From Erwinia sp050410775 (lineage in GTDB: Bacteria > Pseudomonadota > Gammaproteobacteria > Enterobacterales > Enterobacteriaceae), in NCBI RefSeq assembly GCF_050410775.1, contig NZ_CP191229.1: 64,000 nt of DNA. The stretch is one strand, 5' to 3'. The stretch's first letter is position 1, and every line of letters begins with the position of its first letter. Shown here in pieces: positions 25,464 through 34,262 of the stretch. The notes beneath the pieces are model-generated. The model saw only the letters and a program-made list of their open reading frames with translations, did not search any database and was not told the DNA's origin. A program made the translations under genes and the position numbers.

Positions 25464-25730
25464 TCACCCCAGAATAGATTCAGTGGTGCTGGCTATCACC
25501 CGGCAACCGCAGGTACAGAGGGCCCCATCGAAGGCCAGTTGGACACTTTCTGAAGTAAAAGCCGGCTCTGAGCTAACGATACGGTTTACCCCATGCCCCT
25601 CCAGGGGACATGTGACGATATCATTGAGGCGGGCAGCAACAATGCCGTTAATTTTTAGCGTGGAGGTGGCGGATATGACTGTGCCGCCACTGGTGAGTTT
25701 GTCACCAAGTAGAATATTAGCCTTAGACAT
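25464..25730 (-). CDS. PAAR-domain spike tip protein
   Basis: 88 aa stand-alone PAAR protein that caps the VgrG trimer and sharpens the T6SS puncturing tip. The N-terminal GDKLTSGGTVISA and central AARLNDIVTCPLEGHG with following GVNRIV are the PAAR signature. Cys and His residues for the tip metal site are present (C57, H61, and C-terminal CTCGC). There is no C-terminal toxin extension. It sits between an unknown low-GC gene and the TssM-linked unknown gene. Confidence 0.88.
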   Translation of the reverse strand: MSKANILLGDKLTSGGTVISATSTLKINGIVAARLNDIVTCPLEGHGVNRIVSSEPAFTSESVQLAFDGALCTCGCRVIASTTESILG

Positions 25731-25798
25731 ATTGTTCCTGAAGTAATTGATTTTTTGCGCCTGCTGAAAACATTAACTCACAATTGCTTATCTACAGG

Positions 25799-26812
25799 TC
25801 ACTCTTTCTGATAGCAAGGGTATGATTTATTTAATGAGCTAAAGTAAGGGTGTTCCTTGATCGGGGTGGCGAACCATGAACGATATAAAACACCATCAGT
25901 TTTATTGTAAATATAGGCTGGATAAATATGCTCTTTAGATTCCTTTTCAGTTCGACCTTGCGCTATTCGCTGATTAATATTTATCTCCTTATTACCCCAC
26001 TCACTAAAAAACAATATGAGATCATCGCCAGTGGAGATAAAAGGAGGAAGCGTATTCCAGCGTAAAATAAAATGACTATCGTAACGCTTCCAACGGAAAC
26101 ATATATCATTGTTATTGCAAGTCATATACACTGAGGAAAAATAGACATATGTCCCATCACCAAAGCTTCCTGCACTATGTTTTATCACTGATGACACTGA
26201 CGCGGCGCCCCGGACTATCGTTAAGTCCTTCGGTGCGCTGGTTATTAACTCATCAATGTTTATTAAGTTAAAGCGATCATTTCCAGGAATGGTAAACATA
26301 TTAATAGATATGTTGTTGATAGTACCGTAAAGCTCTGACACTTCCTTACTTGAGTAATACTTTAACAATGAATCATTGCAAAACCAAAGAGCCAGAGAGA
26401 ATAAACTCATAAAAAGCACAATCAAAAATAGATTAATAGGGCCACTTTCAAAAAAAAGAATTGATAAAGCAATAAAAATAAAAGTAACCATTCTCCAGAA
26501 TATCTTTTTGAGATTATACTTTGATTTTTGGGTAGTAACTGGAGGGATTGTGAATGTGTACTCAAAATCATAGCTCAGCCAATGAACCCAATAATGGTCA
26601 TCGAATATCTTTTGCGTAACTAAGTAGACTGTATTACTGCCAATCATTTCCTCATGGCTTTGATACTCTGTAAACTGATTGCTATTAAAATAAAAAAACA
26701 TTTTTTCATATTCAAACCTGATGTACTCGGCAGCATCACCACAAATACTTGTTAGCATTTCGCTCTTAACTATAGAGTTGTATTGTAATTTAAAACAGTA
26801 AATATTGCTCAT
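25799..26812 (-). CDS. Unknown low-GC membrane protein in the T6SS cargo zone
   Basis: 337 aa, not recognised. Two adjacent membrane helices near residues 105-150 (FIFIALSILFF; LFLIVLFMSLFSLALWF) split a soluble N-terminal part and a C-terminal domain of about 180 residues rich in aromatic residues. Base composition is clearly more AT-rich than the flanking T6SS genes. The overall layout (soluble, two helices, soluble) resembles the three paralogues at 27033-31353 although I see no sequence match. A foreign immunity or effector gene is the best guess. Confidence 0.55.
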   Translation of the reverse strand: MSNIYCFKLQYNSIVKSEMLTSICGDAAEYIRFEYEKMFFYFNSNQFTEYQSHEEMIGSNTVYLVTQKIFDDHYWVHWLSYDFEYTFTIPPVTTQKSKYNLKKIFWRMVTFIFIALSILFFESGPINLFLIVLFMSLFSLALWFCNDSLLKYYSSKEVSELYGTINNISINMFTIPGNDRFNLINIDELITSAPKDLTIVRGAASVSSVIKHSAGSFGDGTYVYFSSVYMTCNNNDICFRWKRYDSHFILRWNTLPPFISTGDDLILFFSEWGNKEININQRIAQGRTEKESKEHIYPAYIYNKTDGVLYRSWFATPIKEHPYFSSLNKSYPCYQKE

Positions 26813-26856
26813 GGATTATAATCTTTCTTTAATATGACCTGAACGTTTACAGCTTA

Positions 26857-26991
26857 ATGATTTATCAACCCGCTGACGATATACCATCAGACGTTGATTT
26901 TTATTACATCTACAATGAAATTACTCAGGGGATGAACCTCCGCTTTCAGTTGCGTAAAATGCCCTTTCCGCAGATGCTTCAACACTGGTAA
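26857..26991 (+). CDS. Short plus-strand frame in the cargo spacer
   Basis: 44 codons starting MIYQPADDIPSDVDFYYIYN and ending PQMLQHW. It is the only plus-strand frame here with protein-like composition, opposite to all neighbours. No ribosome site stands out. It may be a remnant of a larger gene removed by recombination. Low confidence. Confidence 0.25.
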   Translation: MIYQPADDIPSDVDFYYIYNEITQGMNLRFQLRKMPFPQMLQHW

Positions 26992-27032
26992 AAGCATTTT
27001 ATGCAGCGCTTTTACTGAATCACTTCGATGTA

Positions 27033-28172
27033 TCAAACCATGTAATAGTAAAAAAATTCATGTGAAAAACCATCAGAGGCTCTTTGTGGCATGGGTACAT
27101 CACCTTCTTTCCTGAGGTAATACTCACCGTTCTTTTCTTTTTCATTTAAAATCCTTGCGGAATGCACGGTTAACTGAAATCGTTCCCCGCCCGGGAAACC
27201 AAGAACATCAGCAATTCTCTCATAAAGGTCAAATTGAGCGCCTTTTTTATTCTGCGTTTGTTTATAAACCCCGACAGATATAAACAGTGATACTGACACA
27301 TAAACACACAAGGTGGTTAAAAAAGCATTGGCATACAAAAAAGGGAATATAAATGGAATAAAAAAAACCACAAAAAAGAACAAAGCGGTAAGATGAAATG
27401 CATTAGACGACTTTCCGTCGTTGCATTCTGGCGTCATTGAGATTGTTTTTCTGGATAGGTTAATGATGGCATAGGCGAGATAACCGTCACCATCTGGCAT
27501 CACGGCCATCTCCACCTTATCGCCGGGGCGGATATTGGTCATACCGAACCAGCCTGAGAATACCTTCCCGTCAATTTTCCCTTTTACATAAAGGCATTTA
27601 AGCTTCCTGGGTTGACCATCGTTAATCATGGCATGCGGCGGCGTGCCTGCCAGTGCCTGTACCGTCATCGCCACCAGCGCGCCGATATTATCCTGCTGGC
27701 GCTTACGCTCCAGCTCATCGCGTACCGTACTGTAAGCTTCGGCCTCGAAGCAGGCCATGGCTTTGGTAAACTCCACCTCTTCGATAACACCGCTGATTTT
27801 AATCAGCGGCGCGGGAGGAGGAAGAACGGGGCGGGGAGGAAACGTCTCAATCTTTTCCCCCAGAAAAATGAAATTTAAAAACAGGTCATCAATAAATTCG
27901 TTATGCTCCTGTATCTCCTGAGTGGTAAAATCTGCGTCCTCCCGTGAGGCCAGATATTCCCGGTGTAGTTCAAGCCACCTGTTAATCATAGAAGACTGGC
28001 TTTCTATGCGGCTGTAAAGATCGTCAATATCTGGATAGTCAGCAATAAACTGACGTAATTTATCCTGTTCATCCTCAGATAACTGGTTGTAACGCCTTTC
28101 AGCATCATCCAGGATCTCATAGAGATCTGTGCGCTTAAACCGGCGTAAAGCCTCTGCAGAAATGTCGTCCAT
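27033..28172 (-). CDS. Putative T6SS immunity protein, paralogue 3 (distal copy)
   Basis: 379 aa. It has an N-terminal helical region (MDDISAEALRRFKRTDLYEI), a proline linker RPVLPPPAPLIKISG near residue 115, a conserved central domain with FGMTNIRPGDKVEMAVMPDG, two membrane helices near 265-310, and a soluble tail. It is one of three paralogues downstream of the VasX-like effector; the central 362 bp is almost identical in all three while the membrane and tail parts differ. Such membrane proteins next to pore-forming T6SS effectors are normally immunity proteins; an effector role for this family cannot be excluded. Preceded by an orphan effector tail at 28190-28453. Confidence 0.6.
   Translation of the reverse strand: MDDISAEALRRFKRTDLYEILDDAERRYNQLSEDEQDKLRQFIADYPDIDDLYSRIESQSSMINRWLELHREYLASREDADFTTQEIQEHNEFIDDLFLNFIFLGEKIETFPPRPVLPPPAPLIKISGVIEEVEFTKAMACFEAEAYSTVRDELERKRQQDNIGALVAMTVQALAGTPPHAMINDGQPRKLKCLYVKGKIDGKVFSGWFGMTNIRPGDKVEMAVMPDGDGYLAYAIINLSRKTISMTPECNDGKSSNAFHLTALFFFVVFFIPFIFPFLYANAFLTTLCVYVSVSLFISVGVYKQTQNKKGAQFDLYERIADVLGFPGGERFQLTVHSARILNEKEKNGEYYLRKEGDVPMPQRASDGFSHEFFYYYMV
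27469..27830 (-). repeat. Conserved 362 bp core of the paralogue module, copy 3
   Basis: Nearly identical to 28912-29273 and 30650-31011. The sequence on the 5'-plus side (coding the membrane helices and tail) diverges sharply, so only the middle of the gene has been kept the same. Confidence 0.85.
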
Positions 28173-28189
28173 GTCTCTTATCCTGATAC

Positions 28190-28453
28190 TCAGTTATGAA
28201 TATGCTGTAAGGCCTGCATTTCGGCCTTTAACCGTTCCACTTTTTTCTGCTCTTCCTCTTGCAGCAACTTCTCCGACAGCGGCAAGCCCAGCACTTCATG
28301 CAGCGCTTTTACCAGCCTCTCTTCCTGCTCCTGCCGGAGAGATGCACGTTGTTCTGCGGACAGTTTTTCGGTATTTCTCACCGCCGGATTAGCGCCAAAT
28401 ATGCACTGTTCACACCAGTTCCGAAGTTTATTTCTGAAAGCTATTAGTGTCAT
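28190..28453 (-). pseudogene. Orphan C-terminal tail of a VasX-like effector, copy 3
   Basis: 87 codons; after about 10 novel residues (MTLIAFRNKL) it matches the last ~77 residues of the effector at 31371-34262 (CIFGANPAVRNTEKLSAEQR and on to LQHIHN). It lies 17 bp upstream of the paralogue 3 gene, the same spacing as effector to paralogue 1. The N-terminal secretion part and the pore segments are missing. Remnant of a displaced effector, or a short expressed tail. Confidence 0.7.
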
Positions 28454-28481
28454 AAAAAATAATAATTACTGGCACTGTTAT

Positions 28482-29627
28482 TCAGTAATAATAGAAAAAC
28501 TCATAGATATATTCATCCGCTCCGCTCTGCGGCATGGGAACTTCGCCCTCCTTTCTGGGGATATCCTCTCCGGCCTCACGCTTCATTTTTGATATCCTTC
28601 CGGAATGGGTGAGTAAATCAAATTTATCACCACCGGGAAACTCAAGGGTTTCAGCAACTCTTCTGTAAAGTTCGAAGAACGGCATTCTCTTACGTCGGCC
28701 TTGCCTGTAAATAATAAAAGATAATGACAAAGACACTGCAACGTAAATATATAATGTATTAATAAAAGCATCTGCTATAAAAAAAGGAAGTAAAAAAGGA
28801 ACCAATACTAATAGAAAACACACTAAAGCGACCATATTAAATGGATAAGATGATTTTCCAGCATAACACTGAGGTGTCATTGAGATTGTTTTTCTGGATA
28901 GATTAATGATGGCATAGGCGAGATAACCATCACCATCTGGCATCACGGCCATCTCCACCTTATCGCCGGGGCGGATATTGGTCATGCCGAACCAGCCTGA
29001 AAATACCTTCCCGTCAATTTTCCCTTTTACATAAAGGCATTTAAGCTTCCTGGGTTGACCATCGTTAATCATGGCATGTGGGGGCGTGCCCGCCAGTGCC
29101 TGTAACGTCATTGCCACTAGCGCGCCGATATTATCCTGCTGGCGCTTACGCTCCAGCTCATCGCGTACCGTACTATAGGCTTCGGCCTCGAAGCAGGCCA
29201 TGGCTTTAGTAAACTCCACTTCTTCGATAACACCGCTGATTTTAATCAGCGGTGTGGGAGGAGGAAGAACGGGCAGCGGCGGGAAATTTGCTATTTCATC
29301 CATCAGGAAGACAAAATACAGGCTTGTGTCGTCCATATATTTATTGTGTTCCTCAATCTCCTGCAAGGTAAACTTATCGTCGTTATGGGAAGCCAGATAG
29401 TGTTGATGCGATTCCAGTCCTGTTTCCATCAAAGAGGCACGACTGCTTATATAACGCCTGAGTTCATCCGGTTCTCTGTAGCCGTCAGTTTCATGGTAAA
29501 GCGCCTCCTGCCATTTCTGCCGCGTTTCAGCTGGTAATTTACTGAGTCGTTGCTTTGCGTCATCAAGGATCTCATCTGGATCTAACCGTTTAAAACGGCG
29601 TAAAGCTTCTGCTGAAATCATTTTCAT
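28482..29627 (-). CDS. Putative T6SS immunity protein, paralogue 2
   Basis: 381 aa paralogue of the genes at 27033 and 30226. Its N-terminal part (LDPDEILDDAKQRLSKLPAE) is more divergent than in the other two, the central domain is almost identical, and the helices near residues 265-310 and the tail are different again. Ends DEYIYEFFYYY. Located 17 bp downstream of a second orphan effector fragment. Interpreted as an immunity gene kept after its effector was lost; function unproven. Confidence 0.6.
   Translation of the reverse strand: MKMISAEALRRFKRLDPDEILDDAKQRLSKLPAETRQKWQEALYHETDGYREPDELRRYISSRASLMETGLESHQHYLASHNDDKFTLQEIEEHNKYMDDTSLYFVFLMDEIANFPPLPVLPPPTPLIKISGVIEEVEFTKAMACFEAEAYSTVRDELERKRQQDNIGALVAMTLQALAGTPPHAMINDGQPRKLKCLYVKGKIDGKVFSGWFGMTNIRPGDKVEMAVMPDGDGYLAYAIINLSRKTISMTPQCYAGKSSYPFNMVALVCFLLVLVPFLLPFFIADAFINTLYIYVAVSLSLSFIIYRQGRRKRMPFFELYRRVAETLEFPGGDKFDLLTHSGRISKMKREAGEDIPRKEGEVPMPQSGADEYIYEFFYYY
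28912..29273 (-). repeat. Conserved 362 bp core of the paralogue module, copy 2
   Basis: Nearly identical to 27469-27830 and 30650-31011; see the paralogue genes. Confidence 0.85.
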
Positions 29628-29644
29628 TATGCATCCCTGATAAA

Positions 29645-30115
29645 TTAGTTATGAATATGCTGCAGGGCCTGCATTTCGGCCTTTAACCGTTCCACTTTTT
29701 TCTGCTCTTCTTCTTGCAGCAACTTCTCCGACAGCGGCAAGCCCAGCACTTCATGCAGCGCTTTTACCAGCTTCTCTTCCTGCTCCTGCCGGAGAGATAC
29801 GCGCTGTTCTGCGGACAGCATTTCGGTATTTCTCACCACCGGCTTAGCGCCTAATACGCACTGTCCGCACCAGTCCTGGAGTTCATTGTCAGTAAAGTTC
29901 GTCAGCTCATGCGCAATTCCCACCGGATCGTGCAGAGTGTATATCAGCGAATAAAGAGGGTTTCTTACCGGCACCGGGCTATGGCTTTCCATCGTTTTCA
30001 TGGAGCGGGCGGCTGTGCCATCCAGCCGGCGGTTTCTGACCCGGGGATGGAAAGTGGTGTGCGGTTTGAGCTTTTCTGAAAAGGAATAATATTCGCCGCC
30101 TTCGGTACAGCTCAT
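29645..30115 (-). pseudogene. Internally deleted VasX-like effector fragment, copy 2
   Basis: 156 codons made of two pieces of the effector: residues ~1-73 match effector positions ~211-282 (EKLKPHTTFHP, VRNRR, HDPVGIAHELTN), then it jumps to the last ~84 residues (FTDNELQDWCGQCVLGA to the end). About 600 internal codons, including the pore-region helices, and the first ~210 are gone. The remaining frame is open, but the protein lacks both the secretion-targeting N-terminus and the toxic region. Confidence 0.8.
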
Positions 30116-30225
30116 CTGATAGTTGCACAGCAGATAATTTAGCCTGTCGCTTTTATTTTGTCAGATAATAAAAACACCGGTTTCAACCGGACTTTTACAG
30201 TTGAATGAGTGCCCTGCATCTTAAT

Positions 30226-31353
30226 TTAGTAATAATAAAAATATTCATCAACATATTCATCGCTTTCACTCTGAGGCATTGGTCTATCTCCATCCTTACG
30301 CGCCACATAAGCATTTTCTTTCCTTTTTTTCATATTCACATTTCTGAGATCATATTTATCGCCACCTGGAAGTTGAAGGGCTATAACTATCCGGCGATAT
30401 AATTCAAAATGAACGCCGCGTTCTTTTTTTGTAGAATTGTATACACCGATACCTAAAGCAGTAGCCACAACCCCATACCAGAACAAAACCCACCAAAATA
30501 TCTCTCCCTCAGCAAATAACATCGCTAAAAAGAAAGGGATAAATAACATCCCGAAAGTACCCAATAAAGTTATGGGTAATGAAAATATCCGCCCATTAGA
30601 GTTACATTTTGGTATAAATGAAATTGTCCTTTGTTCCGGATTAGCAATCGCATAGGCGAGATAACCGTCACCATCTGGCATCACGGCCATCTCCACCTTA
30701 TCGCCGGGGCGGATATTGGTCATACCGAACCAGCCTGAAAATAACTTCCCGTCAATTTTCCCCTTTACATAAAGGCATTTAAGCTTCCTGGGTTGACCAT
30801 CGTTAATCATGGCATGCGGCGGCGTGCCCGCCAGTGCCTGTACCGTCATCGCCACCAGCGCGCCGATATTATCCTGCTGACGCTTACGCTCCAGCTCATC
30901 GCGTACCGTACTGTAGGCTTCGGCCTCGAAGCAGGCCATGGCTTTGGTAAACTCCACCTCTTCGATAACACCGCTGATTTTGATTAGCGGTGCGGGAGGG
31001 GGAAGAACGGGGCGGGGAGGAAACGTCTCAATCTTTTCCCCCAGAAATACGAAATTTAAAAAAAGGTCATCAATAAATTCGTTATGCTCCTGTATCTCCT
31101 GAGCGGTAAAATCTGCGTCCTGCCGTGAGGCCAGATATTCCCGGTGTAGTTCAAGCCACCTGTTAATCATAGAAGACTGGCTTTCTATACGGCTGTATAG
31201 ATCGTCTATATCTGGATAGTCAGTAATAAACTGACGTAATTTATCCTGTTCCTCCTCAGATAACTGGTTGTAACGCCTTTCAGCATCATCCAGGATCTCA
31301 TAGAGATCTGTTCGCTTAAACCGGCGTAAAGCCTCTGCAGAAATTTCGTCCAT
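30226..31353 (-). CDS. Putative T6SS immunity protein, paralogue 1 (next to the intact effector)
   Basis: 375 aa, starting MDEISAEALRRFKRTDLYEI and nearly identical to paralogue 3 over its first ~250 residues, then divergent through two membrane helices (LPITLLGTFGMLFIPFFLAM; FWWVLFWYGVVATALGIGVY) to the tail ending DEYFYYY. It begins 17 bp after the full-length VasX-like effector, so it is the expected cognate immunity protein. By analogy, TsiV2, the immunity protein of V. cholerae VasX, is also a membrane protein, but I see no direct sequence similarity. Confidence 0.65.
   Translation of the reverse strand: MDEISAEALRRFKRTDLYEILDDAERRYNQLSEEEQDKLRQFITDYPDIDDLYSRIESQSSMINRWLELHREYLASRQDADFTAQEIQEHNEFIDDLFLNFVFLGEKIETFPPRPVLPPPAPLIKISGVIEEVEFTKAMACFEAEAYSTVRDELERKRQQDNIGALVAMTVQALAGTPPHAMINDGQPRKLKCLYVKGKIDGKLFSGWFGMTNIRPGDKVEMAVMPDGDGYLAYAIANPEQRTISFIPKCNSNGRIFSLPITLLGTFGMLFIPFFLAMLFAEGEIFWWVLFWYGVVATALGIGVYNSTKKERGVHFELYRRIVIALQLPGGDKYDLRNVNMKKRKENAYVARKDGDRPMPQSESDEYVDEYFYYY
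30650..31011 (-). repeat. Conserved 362 bp core of the paralogue module, copy 1
   Basis: Nearly identical to 27469-27830 and 28912-29273. Confidence 0.85.
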
Positions 31354-31370
31354 TTCTCTTATCCTGATAA

Positions 31371-34262
31371 TCAGTTATGAATATGCTGTAAGGCCTGCAT
31401 TTCGGTCTTTAGCTGCTCCAGCTTTTTCTGCTCTTCTTCTTGCAGCAACTTCTCCGACAGCGGCAAGCCCAGCATTTCATGCAGCGCTTTTACCAGCTTC
31501 TCTTCCTGCTCCTGCCGGAGAGATGCGCGTTGTTCTGCGGACAGCTTTTCGGTATTTCTCACCGCCGGATTAGCGCCAAATATGCAGTGATCACACCAGT
31601 CCTGGAGTTCATCGTCAGTAAATGTGGCGATGACAAGTGGGGCCATCGCTACCAGCATCATTACCTGCCAGCTGGCTAATATAGTGATACTTCTCAATGC
31701 TAAGCTTGCAAAAAAAGTTTTACCAATAGACAAGGAGGTATTACCTGCTATTTGCGATAGTGCGGATATAACACCTTTATTGCCCAATAGCCCCAACAGC
31801 TCTTCGCTGGTCTGTATCGCATACGCTCCATCAGAAACGATTTTTGCACTTGCCAGCCCGACCGCCTGCCAGCGCTTCGCCCCGTCTTTTTCAAAGATTT
31901 TATCCAGCTCTCCGAGGTCATTAATCACCGCCAGCCCGGCGGCCAGGCTGCCACAGGCGCTTGCCCGCAGTTTCCACTTCGACAGCTTTATTCCCTGGGC
32001 TGACAAATGCTGCATCGACTCCGGCAAACCAGACTCAGCGACTTTTTCCATCGTTTCAAATGCAGGCAGTGCCGCCTGGATGCCAAAGCTGGCGGTAAAC
32101 AGTGCTGAGGACATAATTCCGCTCGCCGAACCCTCCCCTTCTTCCACTTCTTCAAGCTGGTTAGTTAATTCCCACATGTTCAGGAATGTGGCCAGCAGCT
32201 TGATACGTGTGGCATCAATTCGCCGTTTGTTTGTCGCGGCAGCAGACAGTTTCTGAAGTTCCTGTGCGTACTGATTGGTAATAACGTCATGCAGCGGCGT
32301 ATGGGGATTTTGTCGATAAGATTTTATCATTTGCAGCCGAAACGCCGTCGCGCCCTGTGGTCCCGGGTCAAGCTGACTGCTAATCAGCGCCCGTATCGCT
32401 TTCTCTTCCACGCCTGCATCCCGCGCAAACAGCCACTTGTACAGCAGCTCATTGGCACTGTCGAGGTTGGCACCCAGTACCGTTTTGTTAAACACCTCGC
32501 TGGTAAAGGTGGTCAGTCTGCGGTCTCCGGCGGCCAGCATTTTGCGCATAAACGACACATTTGCCGCTTTACTGTCTTTTTCCAGTGCGTCCAGCGCCCG
32601 GTCGCATGCCTCACCGTGCTTGCCAAGCACGCCCATAAAACTGTTCAGCGCCGTCTGCGCGTCGGGTCTGTCCGGACCCTTAGCCGGCTGGTCTTTTTTT
32701 TCCGCTCCCTCTTTCATTTTCGCCAGCATGGATCCCGCATCCCGCATCAATAACGGGTCGTTAAAGAACTGGCTGCGCCAGAACAGATTGCCTTTATCCG
32801 CCGTGCTGTATTCGTTTATCCAGCGCCGGATGAGCCTGCGTCCGGCCGGAACAATATTGATGGACGCCACGGCATAGCCCACGATTTCCCGGTAGTTCAG
32901 GTTGTCATCGGTTAAGGAAGTACTGTGATCTTCCAGGCACTGGATAAAACGCCTGTCCTGCAACCACGCCAGCCGTAGTTCGATCAGGGCGCGGCTGTGG
33001 CTGTCAATCGTTGCGCACAGCGCTTTATACGCGGCGATAAACTGGTCCAGCCTGGCCTGGTCAAGTTTTTTTGCGTATTCAGGCCAGGCCTGCGCAATCT
33101 GCCTGTCACGAAACCTGGCCCGGTTTTCGCTGTTCAGATAATTACTGCCTGAGTGAGGTGATTTCCCTGCGTCTGACCGGCGGTCTTCCATATCCGTAGC
33201 CAGCTGATAGCCATCACTGGCATATTTTTTATACATACCGTAAGCCCGGTAACCGGCATAGTCATTGCTGGCGTCAACTGAAGCCATGTCCTTATCAAAC
33301 TGCACGGCGCTTATTGCTTCCAGCTGGCTTCTGACGCCATTGATGCTGCGCCAGGCAGCAAACTCGACCGTCAGTTCATCCAGATAGCTCTGATGGGCGA
33401 GGGAAAGATCGTCACACCAGTTCGTCAGCTCGTGCGCAATTCCCACCGGATCGTGCAGGGCGTATATCAGCGGATAAACCGGTTTTCCTCCCGGCCCCGT
33501 GCTGCGGCTCTCCATCGCTTTCATGGAGCGGGCAGCAGCGCCATCCACCCGGCGGTTTCTGACCCAGGGATGGAACGTGGTGTGCGGTTTGAGCTTTTCT
33601 GCAAAGAAATGATATTCGCCGTTTTCGGTATAGCTCACCTGAAAGAGAGGGTCATCGTCGTCGCGCAGCGGATAAGCCGGGCTGCCGTTCAGATTCGGAC
33701 GGAAGTCCAGCACGGAATTCAGGGCTTCTTCGCTGGCTCTGTTCAGGCCATTATTAAAGGTTCCACCCGCGATGCTCCACTCAGCTGGCTGGATATTCTG
33801 CATACGCTGCGCCCGGGCGGAGTCATCGTGGGTGTAGTTTTCAATGGTCTGCTGCGTCCAGGGCGCGTGAGAGAATGCCACCCAGGTTTCATACCGGAGC
33901 GCGTTCTCGCTTAGCGCCATATGCTCAAGATTGGTGGCCTGGTGGATGGGACGGCCACAGGGCAGCGGGCTGAATACTGCTCTGGCCCCCAGTACATTAG
34001 ACGTCCGGTAAAGGTCACCTTTTTTATCCACGCTCCACACTTCCCAGTCCAGCAGGTCTTTCGCACCGGTATTGTAATAAACATAGATAAAGCCCTGGCG
34101 CATACAGCGCAGGGCATAGTGGTAGCCATTCAGCTCCGGGAATGCCGTTGCGGGTTCAGCCCAGCCGGGGAGCGTCTGGCTGACAGCGTCCGGGACGATG
34201 GCGTAACGTACTGGCATCAGTACCGGGCCGCTGTTAAGACAAACCGTACATTCTGCGCTCAT
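31371..34262 (-). CDS. VasX-like T6SS effector, probable pore-forming toxin
   Basis: 963 aa from the ATG at 34262. The N-terminus (ECTVCLNSGPVLMPVRYAIV, then ALRCMRQGFIYVYY and WEVW) matches the VasX N-terminal region family, which couples to VgrG with a DUF4123 adaptor. A long helical middle follows, then hydrophobic segments near residues 715-790 (SALFTASFGIQAALPAF; ACGSLAAGLAVI) and 845-880 (ASWQVMMLVAMAPLVIATF), consistent with membrane insertion, and a charged coiled-coil tail (LRQEQEEKLVKALHE). The start overlaps the stop of the adaptor gene by one base (TGATG). VasX proper is about 1085 aa. The toxic activity is inferred. Confidence 0.82.
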   Translation of the reverse strand: MSAECTVCLNSGPVLMPVRYAIVPDAVSQTLPGWAEPATAFPELNGYHYALRCMRQGFIYVYYNTGAKDLLDWEVWSVDKKGDLYRTSNVLGARAVFSPLPCGRPIHQATNLEHMALSENALRYETWVAFSHAPWTQQTIENYTHDDSARAQRMQNIQPAEWSIAGGTFNNGLNRASEEALNSVLDFRPNLNGSPAYPLRDDDDPLFQVSYTENGEYHFFAEKLKPHTTFHPWVRNRRVDGAAARSMKAMESRSTGPGGKPVYPLIYALHDPVGIAHELTNWCDDLSLAHQSYLDELTVEFAAWRSINGVRSQLEAISAVQFDKDMASVDASNDYAGYRAYGMYKKYASDGYQLATDMEDRRSDAGKSPHSGSNYLNSENRARFRDRQIAQAWPEYAKKLDQARLDQFIAAYKALCATIDSHSRALIELRLAWLQDRRFIQCLEDHSTSLTDDNLNYREIVGYAVASINIVPAGRRLIRRWINEYSTADKGNLFWRSQFFNDPLLMRDAGSMLAKMKEGAEKKDQPAKGPDRPDAQTALNSFMGVLGKHGEACDRALDALEKDSKAANVSFMRKMLAAGDRRLTTFTSEVFNKTVLGANLDSANELLYKWLFARDAGVEEKAIRALISSQLDPGPQGATAFRLQMIKSYRQNPHTPLHDVITNQYAQELQKLSAAATNKRRIDATRIKLLATFLNMWELTNQLEEVEEGEGSASGIMSSALFTASFGIQAALPAFETMEKVAESGLPESMQHLSAQGIKLSKWKLRASACGSLAAGLAVINDLGELDKIFEKDGAKRWQAVGLASAKIVSDGAYAIQTSEELLGLLGNKGVISALSQIAGNTSLSIGKTFFASLALRSITILASWQVMMLVAMAPLVIATFTDDELQDWCDHCIFGANPAVRNTEKLSAEQRASLRQEQEEKLVKALHEMLGLPLSEKLLQEEEQKKLEQLKTEMQALQHIHN

